Source: Paenibacillus hexagrammi
GTDB taxonomy: Bacteria; Bacillota; Bacilli; Paenibacillales; NBRC-103111
Assembly (NCBI RefSeq): GCF_021513275.1
Contig: NZ_CP090978.1
Location: 4,464,001 to 4,528,000 of the forward strand
DNA length: 64,000 nucleotides
Direction: 5' to 3'
A program made the position numbers and the translations under genes. Each line of letters opens with the position of its first letter. Positions within the stretch are counted from its first letter, which is position 1. This document shows positions 56,641 through 64,000 of the stretch, piece after piece. The notes under the pieces are model-generated. The model searched no databases, was not told where the DNA came from, and saw only the letters and a program-made list of their open reading frames with translations.

Positions 56641-56819
56641 ACGCATACATAGTAAACATTGATTGTCTCTTAAATTGCCAAGTCCCAATAATAATTAAAT
56701 GTATCTAGTAAATAAAAGAACAATTTCTCAGAACAAAAAGTTCGTAGAAATTGTTCTTTTATTATTTCCAAGGCAGAAATGATTCAGATTGATCCATATA
56801 ATTTCTCAATTTTATAACA

Positions 56820-56849
56820 ATGTATACGAATGTATATCGATGTATACAA
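56820..56849. repeat. Three 10-bp repeats of ATGTATAYSR type upstream of fabH
   Basis: ATGTATACGA, ATGTATATCG and ATGTATACAA are consecutive, placing a GTATAC-like palindrome on the same helix face every turn. Location is about 65 bp upstream of the fabH promoter. Confidence 0.55.
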
Positions 56850-56914
56850 GTAAATTATGCGATTTTCTATCCAGCAAATTCTGCTTCAAATCCAGTTATA
56901 TAAGCAAAACAACA

Positions 56915-56943
56915 TTGACTTGGACTGTTAAATTAGTTAGACT
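56915..56943 (+). promoter_or_regulatory. Sigma-A promoter of fabH
   Basis: TTGACT (56915-56920), 17-bp spacer, TAGACT (56938-56943). Confidence 0.6.
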
Positions 56944-56947
56944 ATAT

Positions 56948-56964
56948 TTAGTACCAGGTACTAA
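56948..56964. promoter_or_regulatory. FapR operator before fabH
   Basis: TTAGTACCAGGTACTAA is a perfect 17-bp palindrome of the FapR-box type. It sits just downstream of the -10, where a bound FapR would block the promoter until malonyl-CoA releases it. Confidence 0.8.
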
Positions 56965-57001
56965 TACTTGATTCTAATATACCGATCAAGGAGTGAGGTC
57001 A

Positions 57002-57994
57002 TTGACCCAGTCAACTTTCTTACACGCAGCCATAACCGCCATCGGCAGCTATGTACCCCATAAACAATTAACGAATGAAGATATGGCAGCTATGGTAGAT
57101 ACCAACGATGAGTGGATCGTGCAGCGCACAGGCATCAAAGCCCGGCGCATCGCAGAGGAGAATGAGTTTACCAGCCATCTTTGCATCAAGGCGGTTCAGG
57201 ATCTTGTAGACCGTTATGAAAAAGTCCTGGATGACGTTGAACTGATCATCGTAGCTACCCATACGCCTGACCTTCCTTTTCCATCGGTCGCGTGTCTGAT
57301 TCAGGCTCACTTCGGCATTCCTGCTACGGGAGCTTATGACTTGAATGCGACCTGTGCAGGCTTCACTTACGCGCTGCACACAGCCAGCGGCATGATTGAA
57401 GCCGGGCTCCACCGCAAGGTGCTGGTCGTAGGCGCCGACAGCTTGTCCAAAATAACGGACTACACGGACCGTTCCACCTGCATCCTGTTCGGCGACGGCG
57501 CAGGAGCCGTGCTTGTGGAGAGAAGCGATGAGCTGCCTTCCTACGTCGCTCATCATCTAGGAACTGACGGTACAGGCGGCAAGCATGTGTACCGCACCGG
57601 TCTTGCGTCCGAGCTGAACGGCATCCCGCTGGCCGGTGAAGGGAAGCTCGTGCAGAACGGACGCGAAGTGTATAAATTTGCAGTCAGCACGGTGCCGCAA
57701 GGCATCTCCGCCTTACTGGAGAAGAGCGGTCTTCAGAAGGAGGATATCGATTGGTTCATCCCGCACAGCGCGAACCTGAGAATCATTGAGTCGATCTGTG
57801 AGAAGAGCGGCATTGCCTTTGACAAGGCGCTCTATAGTCTTGTTCATTACGGCAATACATCGGCGGCTTCGATTCCGTTGGCGCTGGATTTAGGTGTCAA
57901 GGAAGGTAAAGTAAAGTCCGGAGATACCTTGCTGCTGTACGGTTTCGGCGGCGGATTGACGCATGCCGGCCTTCTCGTCAAGTGGACGCTATGA
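57002..57994 (+). CDS. fabH: Beta-ketoacyl-ACP synthase III
   Basis: Starts fatty-acid chains by condensing an acyl-CoA with malonyl-ACP. The 330-residue protein has Cys in LNATCAGFTYAL, His in FIPHSANLRI and Asn in HYGNTSAASIP (catalytic triad), plus ILFGDGAGAVLVE and the C-terminal GFGGGLTHAG. TTG 57002 lies eight bases after AAGGAG; a GTG nine bases earlier is the alternative. A FapR-type operator precedes it. Its stop overlaps the end of the convergent small gene. Confidence 0.94.
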   Translation: MTQSTFLHAAITAIGSYVPHKQLTNEDMAAMVDTNDEWIVQRTGIKARRIAEENEFTSHLCIKAVQDLVDRYEKVLDDVELIIVATHTPDLPFPSVACLIQAHFGIPATGAYDLNATCAGFTYALHTASGMIEAGLHRKVLVVGADSLSKITDYTDRSTCILFGDGAGAVLVERSDELPSYVAHHLGTDGTGGKHVYRTGLASELNGIPLAGEGKLVQNGREVYKFAVSTVPQGISALLEKSGLQKEDIDWFIPHSANLRIIESICEKSGIAFDKALYSLVHYGNTSAASIPLALDLGVKEGKVKSGDTLLLYGFGGGLTHAGLLVKWTL

Positions 57995-58243
57995 CACCGA
58001 ATAGGTGTGATCGAAGCCGTCTTCGAATCCTTTATCAAAGCCTTCGACATACCCTTTATCATAGCCCTTGTCAAAGCCTTGATCATATCCTCCGCGGTGA
58101 ACGGCAGGACGAATCGGACGCGCAGTGCGCTTCATGATCCTGCGCTTTTTCAAGCCCCCCAGTCTGGTTTTTTTGACTGTGGGGGTTTTTCTTTTTTCCG
58201 CACCTTCATCTTCGTCTTCGTTCTCAGTCTCATGGCGGCTCAA
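57989..58243 (-). CDS. Small protein with aromatic-x-x-Gly repeats
   Basis: About 84 residues: a basic N-terminal half (GLKKRRIMKRTARPIRP) and a C-terminal block of about seven tetrads, YDQG, FDKG, YDKG, YVEG, FDKG, FEDG, FDHT. The start is uncertain. TTG 58243 is only two bases after AGGAG. ATG 58233, in another frame, would be better and would join this frame if the six-C run at 58155-58160 had seven. It starts right behind the GT2 gene and overlaps the fabH stop by six bases. Confidence 0.65.
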   Translation of the reverse strand: MSRHETENEDEDEGAEKRKTPTVKKTRLGGLKKRRIMKRTARPIRPAVHRGGYDQGFDKGYDKGYVEGFDKGFEDGFDHTYSVS

Positions 58244-58250
58244 GTCTCCT

Positions 58251-59633
58251 TTACACGTTATTCGCAACAATTACGGCTGGAGCAATGATTGGCAGTCCCT
58301 GCTCATAGCTGCCCAGCTCGCTGTAGCTGATCTGCCGCTTGCCGCGTTCTAGAAGCAGCCAATGCGTTAATGCCCAGTGATTCAGCCTGCGCATTTTCCC
58401 TTCTTTCATTTGGTAAACGGTATGATCCGGAGTTTCCGCCAGCTCTCCTTCCTGCAAAGGCGCAGCGGATGTCGCGGTGCTGTTCAGCTGCTCCAAGCGG
58501 TACAGAACCTCTTGGATCTGGATCGGATCTCCCAAGCTCCAGCTGCGCAGGTCCACCTGCGAAACACGGCTCGAAGCAAGTGCCTCGGATAAGCCTTCGA
58601 TCGGTCTCTTTATTCCGTTCTCCATCCAATATGGCTGAGGCAGGACGCCTCTCACAACCACACCGGTCGGATAAAAATGATTCATGGTCGCAAGTGCCCC
58701 ATTCAGCTTTCTTTGAACTTCGGCGAGGAGGCTGTGGGATTCTCCCCATTTTTTCGAGTAAAAATCCAGATTCTTGCCGTACACTTCCTCAAAACGCTCA
58801 CCAAGCGCCTTGATGCTAACACTGCCGACATGGTGGATAAATGTATCTTTAGCGATGACCAGCTCATAGCCCATAAGCCTTGCGCGGAAGCCGTAATCAT
58901 CATCCTCACAGTTCCCGATCTCAAAGCCTTCGTCCAAATAGCCGAGTGCTTCAAACATCTCACGGCGCATCAGTACGCAAAATCCGGTCAATCTCCCGGT
59001 GACCTGCCATTGGCTCGGGTTGGAGCGATTGATTTGCTCGGCGAAGCGATGCATCTCCTCTGTAGAGGTGTACGTTGTAGGAACAAGCTGCTCACCGCTG
59101 ATATAGTTCGTCGTTGGACCGACTAGGCCGAATTTCTCATTGCTGTGCAAGCAGGCCAGCATATTGGAGAGCCAATTTTTCGTGACGATGGTATCGTTGT
59201 TCAGAAATAACAGCGTCGTACCGCGGGCCATTCGCAGTCCTTGATTGGTGCCCCCGGCAAAGCCGAGGTTCGATTTGAACACTTTAAACCGGATTTTACC
59301 GGTCAACGATTTGAGATACGATTCCGTGTCATCTGTGGAGGCATTATCGATAATAATGATTTCAAACGGCTCCGGCGTATACTGGTAGATGCTCTCGATA
59401 CAGTTCTGCAGATGCTCGCGCTGATCATTCGTGGTGACGATAATGATACTGGTACCCTGAAAAGCCTGGCTGCAGCTCGTGGCCCCCGCCTGCCAGCCAT
59501 TCCGATAGCCTTGGTCGTGTCCAAGGTCATAGCCTTGATTGTAGCCCCGGTTGTAGGATTCATTATAGCTTCGTTTGGCCTGAGCCGTAGCGGCTCTTCC
59601 TTTCGTTAACATCCGCTTCTTTCCTCTGTTCAT
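58251..59633 (-). CDS. Family 2 glycosyltransferase with N-terminal aromatic-x-x-Gly repeats
   Basis: A 460-residue GT2 enzyme. Residues 23-50 are seven tetrads (YNES, YNRG, YNQG, YDLG, HDQG, YRNG, WQAG). The GT-A domain follows with SIIIVTTNDQRE, IIIDNASTDDT, SNLGFAGGTNQGL, LLFLNNDTIV (the DxD-equivalent) and GNCEDDDYGFRARL. The C-terminal 150 residues are not recognised. Probably transfers a sugar to a surface or spore component. Its ATG overlaps the stop of the GT-D gene (ATGA type), so they are co-translated. Confidence 0.88.
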   Translation of the reverse strand: MNRGKKRMLTKGRAATAQAKRSYNESYNRGYNQGYDLGHDQGYRNGWQAGATSCSQAFQGTSIIIVTTNDQREHLQNCIESIYQYTPEPFEIIIIDNASTDDTESYLKSLTGKIRFKVFKSNLGFAGGTNQGLRMARGTTLLFLNNDTIVTKNWLSNMLACLHSNEKFGLVGPTTNYISGEQLVPTTYTSTEEMHRFAEQINRSNPSQWQVTGRLTGFCVLMRREMFEALGYLDEGFEIGNCEDDDYGFRARLMGYELVIAKDTFIHHVGSVSIKALGERFEEVYGKNLDFYSKKWGESHSLLAEVQRKLNGALATMNHFYPTGVVVRGVLPQPYWMENGIKRPIEGLSEALASSRVSQVDLRSWSLGDPIQIQEVLYRLEQLNSTATSAAPLQEGELAETPDHTVYQMKEGKMRRLNHWALTHWLLLERGKRQISYSELGSYEQGLPIIAPAVIVANNV

Positions 59634-60715
59634 CGGTACGGCGCCTCTCCTTTCACGATGGAGTCCGCAAGATGGCCGAAATCAATGGCGACCCTGCCCA
59701 TGCCGCTGGCGATCCATTCGGACAACATGACCGCTGAGATCCCTGCCGAGACCAGGGCGATATCAAAATCATAGTTCATGATCGAAGCTTTGACCCTCGA
59801 GATATCCTTCACTCCGTTCACAGGTCCGACCTCTCCAACCACATGAACACCATGGCTGCGCAGCACTTGCGCCAGCGGTCCGGCAAGGTTGCCTACCAGC
59901 AGCACGCGTCTTCCCTGTGTAATCCTAGATAGATATCCGCACTGATACAAATAATAGTTAACCAGCGAATCCGTTAACGTCAGATTACGATAATCGATGC
60001 TCTCTGCTTGGAAAATGGAGAAAGCAAGCGGTTGGAAGTTAGGCAGCCGCAGCTTAGGGGTCCCGACGACACTTGCTCCCCGAATCGCTTGAACCAGACT
60101 GCCCTTGATCTCCATATCGGGAACGTGCACACCCGCATAGGGAAGGAACGGACCTTCCTCCTGAATACGTTCAATGGGCAAAATCGTTTGCTGCGCAAGC
60201 GTCAACAGCTCCCCGTCACCTAAGCGGACTAGTGAAAATGGAGCCTTGCTATCCATCGCTGCCACGATGCGATCACCTAGATCCTCCGCCCGCAGAAGTC
60301 GATGAATCTGGGGACGGAGATGCTCGATACCCGCTGCGATGATTTGTTCCACGGTATGCTCCGGCAAAGCCTCATACTCCCCAAGGTATTTATCCACGAA
60401 GGCTTCGCCTCCGGCATGCTTGCCCTCCCGGACGCCTTTGTCAAAGCCTCTGTCAAAGCCGCGGTCATGCCCTTGATTGAAGCCTTGATCGTAGGCATGC
60501 TGAATATCGGATACAGGGATTTCAACCGGTGGAGCCATCACGGCATCAGCAGCCGATCTTCCTTTCAAACGGGCTGACGAAGCGTAGTGGCGGTGTTTTT
60601 TTACCATTCTGCGCACCGCTTTTCGCTTACGCCCTTTTCTTGCACGACTCTCGGAAAAAGGAACGACAACTCCTTTTCTCTTCAAGCTGCGGTGTTTCTT
60701 CAGCTTCGGCAACAT
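59630..60715 (-). CDS. GT-D-fold glycosyltransferase with aromatic-x-x-Gly repeats
   Basis: About 361 residues. A strongly basic N-terminus, then seven tetrads at about residues 75-102 (YDQG, FNQG, HDRG, FDRG, FDKG, VREG, KHAG). The GT-D domain has FSLVRLGDGELLTLAQQ (the GDGE motif), VVGTPKLRLPNFQ, and GRRVLLVGNLAGPLAQVLRS. ATG 60715 with AGGTG upstream is chosen; the frame is open to 61162 inside the neighbouring gene. It lies 26 bp after cgeB-like gene 1. Confidence 0.85.
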   Translation of the reverse strand: MLPKLKKHRSLKRKGVVVPFSESRARKGRKRKAVRRMVKKHRHYASSARLKGRSAADAVMAPPVEIPVSDIQHAYDQGFNQGHDRGFDRGFDKGVREGKHAGGEAFVDKYLGEYEALPEHTVEQIIAAGIEHLRPQIHRLLRAEDLGDRIVAAMDSKAPFSLVRLGDGELLTLAQQTILPIERIQEEGPFLPYAGVHVPDMEIKGSLVQAIRGASVVGTPKLRLPNFQPLAFSIFQAESIDYRNLTLTDSLVNYYLYQCGYLSRITQGRRVLLVGNLAGPLAQVLRSHGVHVVGEVGPVNGVKDISRVKASIMNYDFDIALVSAGISAVMLSEWIASGMGRVAIDFGHLADSIVKGEAPYR

Positions 60716-60740
60716 ACGTTCACCTGCCTTCATCTTTATT

Positions 60741-61844
60741 TCATTCAGAATGACCGTCGTAAATAGGCTCGAACATACGCTGGATCCGAGTTCGGTACGT
60801 GTGCTCACGCATCGTTCGTTCAAGCCCTCTCCAAGCGATCTCCTGCCGCTGCTCCTCATGACCCAAGTAATATTGAATTTGCCGAACAAGCTCTTGAGGT
60901 GAATCATAGGTGGCAATGTCAAGGCCCGAGCGATACATAGCGGATAAGTTCGCTCTGACATCCGTAAGCTGCAGCGGAGCGCAGGCACTGATTTCAAACG
61001 TACGCGGATTGATCGATTCGGCCTGTATGCCGCTGCTGTTGCGGTTGGTTTCATCATCAATGGCGCGGTGCATATTAATGACAATTTTGGCGGAGCTGTA
61101 ATAGCGGGCGCTTTCCTCGGGTGATATCCAATAGCCGGTGCGGATCTTGGACTGCAAAACATCGTAATGCTGCAGCCGGTCCCACCAATAACCTGCGATC
61201 AACAGATTCATGCTCGATAGCTCCGGTGCGATTTCATCAAAGAAGGCTACACGGTTCCGAAAGGCGCTACCGATAAAGATGACGTCGACGCTGTGCTCCG
61301 GACTGGCGGGCTGAGGGTGGAACAAGGAGCGATTGACACCGAACGGGAGATAATACACATGACGGCAGCCCGCTTGTCGGTAGAGAGGGACGCTATTCAT
61401 TTCCAAGGTAAACACGTAGTCGTAATGCTTGGCGATATCAACGGTCACATCGCTGTAATAGGGATCATCCGTAAACCAGACGGCAGTTAAGATTCCCATG
61501 GCGCGAATCTCATCAATGATATGGACCTTGAGCAGTTCCACAGAATTGAGCGATAAGACGAGATCCGGCCTGTAAGCTTTGGCGATATCCGCTACGGGGT
61601 CAGTAGGAAGCGCGACCCTGACTTCAGCGCACACCGCCTCAAGCTCCTCCGTGATCCCGGAATCGAGAGGACGGTATGACCACAGACCGGAAGACACATA
61701 CAGCACACGGATCTCGCGCCGCTTCCTATCTTCCGGAATCCGGCTCATGATACCCTTGCAGCGCCCCAAATGATAGCCGTGTCTCCAACCGCGCTCATAA
61801 CCGTCCTGCTGTCCCCGATCCCAATCGGTTCGGCTTCGTCTCAT
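60741..61844 (-). CDS. CgeB-family spore-maturation glycosyltransferase-like protein 1
   Basis: A 367-residue protein. Residues 8-31 are six tetrads (WDRG, QQDG, YERG, WRHG, YHLG, RCKG). The CgeB-type GT-B fold follows: DLVLSLNSVELLKVHIIDEI, TAVWFTDDPYYSD, YVFTLEMNSVPLYRQAGC, YYLPFGVNRSLF, VIFIGSAFRNRV, and ERTFEI-like NPRTFEISACAPLQLTDVR. Bacillus CgeB affects the outer spore surface. AGGTG precedes ATG 61844. It lies 20 bp after the second cgeB-like gene. Confidence 0.88.
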   Translation of the reverse strand: MRRSRTDWDRGQQDGYERGWRHGYHLGRCKGIMSRIPEDRKRREIRVLYVSSGLWSYRPLDSGITEELEAVCAEVRVALPTDPVADIAKAYRPDLVLSLNSVELLKVHIIDEIRAMGILTAVWFTDDPYYSDVTVDIAKHYDYVFTLEMNSVPLYRQAGCRHVYYLPFGVNRSLFHPQPASPEHSVDVIFIGSAFRNRVAFFDEIAPELSSMNLLIAGYWWDRLQHYDVLQSKIRTGYWISPEESARYYSSAKIVINMHRAIDDETNRNSSGIQAESINPRTFEISACAPLQLTDVRANLSAMYRSGLDIATYDSPQELVRQIQYYLGHEEQRQEIAWRGLERTMREHTYRTRIQRMFEPIYDGHSE

Positions 61845-61864
61845 CTGATAAGCACCTCACTAAG

Positions 61865-63063
61865 TTATTGCGATTCCCCGTTCGTAATCGACAGCAATTC
61901 ATGAAGACGATTGCGGTAGGTATGATCTCGCAGTGTTCGGGACAGCCCCCTGAGCGCAATCCGCTGCCTCTCCTCTTCATGGTTCAGATAGTAGTCAATC
62001 TTCTCCATAAGCTCCTGAGGCGTGCTGAATGTATCCATTCCTCACCGGGCGTATAAAGATTGGTAAGCTCTTGACGGACATCGGTCAGCTGCAGCGTGCC
62101 GCAAGCCGAAATATCGAACAATCGCGGATTCGGCGAATAGGCTGGAATCTGCCTGCTGTTACTGTTATGAGACTCGTCATCGATCGAGCGGTGAAGATTG
62201 ATGACAATTTTGGAGGCGTAGTAATATTTGAATGTTTCTTCCGGACTAAGCCAATAGCCCTGAATCTTATGCGCAAGCTTCTGATAGTTACTCATACGAT
62301 CCCACCAGTAGCCGTTAATGAACACGTTCTTATCCTTTAAATAGTCGGCCATCTCATCTATGAAGGCTACCCTGTTCCAAAAGGCGGAGCCAATAAAGCA
62401 GATATCCTTCCGGTAAGAAGTCGACACGTAGTCGAGTCCAATAGTATCCGGGTTGATACCGAAGGGCAGGTAATGCACATTCGGACATCCGAGTGACCGG
62501 TATACGTCAACACAGCTCATCTCTAATGTAAAAATATAGTCGTAATGCGGTACGATCTGTATCGTCTGATCCGAATGATACGGGTCATCCGGCAGCCAGA
62601 TGGCGGTACGTATCCCCGATTCGCGGATGGCATCGACCTTGTGAACCGGGAAGGACTGACCGATCGCGTCCAGAACGAGCACCAGGTCCGGTCTAGTTTG
62701 CTGCGCAATAGCGACCACATCCTCCGACGGATTCACGACAATCGCTTCTCTGACCAGCTTGCGCAGGGCATCTGCGATCCCGATATCCATCGCGGCATAA
62801 GGCGCTCCATCCGCTTTCACATACATCACCCTAAGGTTCCAAAGTATTCCTTGACCCGGTCTGATGTCTTTCATAATCTTCTTGCACCGGCCCATATGAT
62901 ACCCGTGCGACCAGCCCGACTGGTAGCCGGCCTGATTGCCCGCCAGCCACTCTGGACTCGGCCCCATCGGCCGGTCAGCCGGCCGGATAGAGTGAAGAGG
63001 CCGCTTCCCCGGAATACCAGGTCCGAGCCTTCCCGTTCGAACCGCTTTTCTTCTCTTCCTCAT
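61865..63063 (-). CDS. CgeB-family protein 2, with apparent frameshift
   Basis: About 399 residues and a paralogue of the next gene. It has tetrads at about residues 39-62 (WLAG, NQAG, YQSG, WSHG, YHMG, RCKK), then LVLVLDAIGQSFPVHKVDAI, TAIWLPDDPYHSD, YIFTLEMSCVDVYRSLGC, ICFIGSAFWNRVAFIDEM and NPRLFDISACGTLQLTDVRQ. The uninterrupted frame goes wrong after LYTPGEE and stops at 61984. Restoring one A at 62038-62039 continues with MDTFSTPQELMEKIDYYLNH to a stop at 61865, matching its paralogue. ATG 63063 overlaps the end of rfbD. Confidence 0.85.
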
Positions 63064-63955
63064 CACTGTCCAACCCCGCTTTTCATATAGCCTTTCAGCA
63101 GCAAGTATTCTTTCAAGGAGCTCTCCCAAAAGGCATTTGATGAATCCGGTTGATTTTGCTGTTATCCAGCACACTGTACGAAGGGCGTTGGCATTTGGAT
63201 TCGTAAGAGCTTGATACGATTGGCTTCGCTTCATAGGGAATTTCGCACAGCTCGAAGGTTCTGACTGCGAGATCGTACCAGCTGCAGGCCCCTTCTCCGC
63301 TGCAATGATAGATGCCGTATTCCTCGATATCCTGCTGGATGAAGGTGTGCAGTGCTCTCGCCACGTCCAGGGTATGAGTCGGTGACATAATGACATCGTC
63401 AACCACGGATACCGGTTTGCCCTGCTGCACGAGACGAAGCATGGTCTCGATGAAATTCCCGCCCTTGCCGCTCGAGCCGGCAGCGCCGAACAGGGAAGAA
63501 ACGCGGAAGATGAAGTAGCGGTCCATGTAAGCGGCGATGACTTTTTCTCCGGCAACCTTGGTGCTGCCATACACATTCAGCGGATGCGTAGAATCCAATT
63601 CGGTATAGGGGCTTCCCTTCGCGCCGTCAAACACGTAGTCCGTGCTGAAATGGTACAAAACAGCATCCTGCTGTTCACAGAAGGATGCGATGCGATGCAG
63701 TGCAATAGCGTTGACGACCAGAGCTTTAAGCGGATCGCTTTCGCATGCCTCCGTATTGTGAAAGGCCGTACAATTGATCACGGCATGGAGCCTCCCCAGC
63801 TTCTCCAGATACGGGATAATCGCTTCCGTATTCTCCATATTGAACTGCTCCCGTGTGATCAGGATCAGCTCCACATTCTTACTCTCCGCCAGTACTCGGC
63901 GAATATCCGTGCCCAGCTGCCCGTTGGCGCCTAGCAGCGCAACACGCCGCCTCAT
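63063..63955 (-). CDS. rfbD: dTDP-4-dehydrorhamnose reductase, with apparent frameshift
   Basis: Last step of dTDP-L-rhamnose synthesis. NAD(P)-binding start VALLGANGQLGTDI, FSTDYVFDG, the YxxxK active site NVYGSTKVAGEKVI, RVSSLFGAAG. The plain frame stops at 63113 after QMPFGRAP. Restoring one A at 63128-63131 gives MPFWESSLKEYLLLKGYM, the normal C-terminus, and a stop at 63063-63065 that overlaps the next ATG. About 297 residues. It supplies sugar to the glycosyltransferases downstream. Confidence 0.9.
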
Positions 63956-63958
63956 CCT

Positions 63959-64000
63959 TCACTCGGTCCTTCCAAATCCATGATACCTCCGTACAGCTTC
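63959..64000 (-). CDS. C-terminal end of an upstream gene (partial)
   Basis: Thirteen codons, EAVRRYHGFGRTE, before a stop just ahead of the rfbD ribosome binding site. This could be the end of a sugar epimerase/dehydratase, which would fit the cluster, but the piece is too short to be sure and another frame is also open. Confidence 0.3.
   Translation of the reverse strand, partial: EAVRRYHGFGRTE

Overview
The window looks like chromosomal DNA of a spore-forming Firmicute of the Paenibacillus type. The evidence is the gene content: LonB, CwlD, GerM, GerE and CgeB-like sporulation genes, a large SLH-domain surface protein, a YesN-type two-component system beside a CUT1 sugar ABC transporter, an ANTAR-controlled nitrate assimilation operon, a FapR-type operator before fabH, strong AGGAGG ribosome binding sites and frequent TTG/GTG starts. 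Organism assignment is inference from this content only.

Layout. 1-7.1 kb: proteostasis block on the minus strand (tig, clpP, clpX, then ispG and a divergent polysaccharide deacetylase, then lonB cut by the window edge), with cwlD on the plus strand. 7.1-9.4 kb: a tRNA-Arg(TCT) and several small or hypothetical genes. 9.5-20.4 kb: asnB, rdgB-rph-gerM, a yutG-like gene, a haloalkane-dehalogenase-like hydrolase, a decayed AraC gene, an MBL-fold hydrolase with a methyltransferase, and gerE. 20.5-25 kb: one very large Lhr-type helicase. 25.2-33.9 kb: nitrate assimilation, nasA-nirB-nirD-nasC on the minus strand behind a perfect sigma-A promoter, a GlnR/TnrA-type box and a hairpin/terminator leader. 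An ANTAR protein, translationally coupled to a TrpD2-like phosphoribosyltransferase homologue, is divergent from it. 34-47 kb: a CAP-domain protein, the SLH protein (perfect CcpA cre site upstream), and a sugar-uptake locus (FAD oxidoreductase, two permeases, solute-binding protein, AraC-type response regulator, histidine kinase) with repeated candidate operators. 47-52.3 kb: an iron-siderophore locus with two Fur boxes. 52-56.6 kb: a scarred region with a permease fused to an XRE-regulator piece, an IS4-family element inside a metalloprotease gene with a 7-bp target duplication, and two IS66 transposase remnants facing each other. 57-64 kb: fabH, then a spore-surface-type glycosylation cluster (rfbD, two CgeB-like proteins, a GT-D glycosyltransferase, a GT2 glycosyltransferase and a small protein).

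Two results stand out. First, five adjacent genes of the last cluster all carry the same aromatic-x-x-Gly tetrapeptide repeat block although their catalytic domains are unrelated. This looks like a shared assembly or targeting tag and is the best candidate here for an undescribed system. Second, about a dozen otherwise good genes (clpP and the nitrate reductase among them) are broken by apparent one-base indels, nearly all losses and mostly in short homopolymers. The simplest explanation is uncorrected sequencing error, so those genes are annotated as probably intact in the organism.
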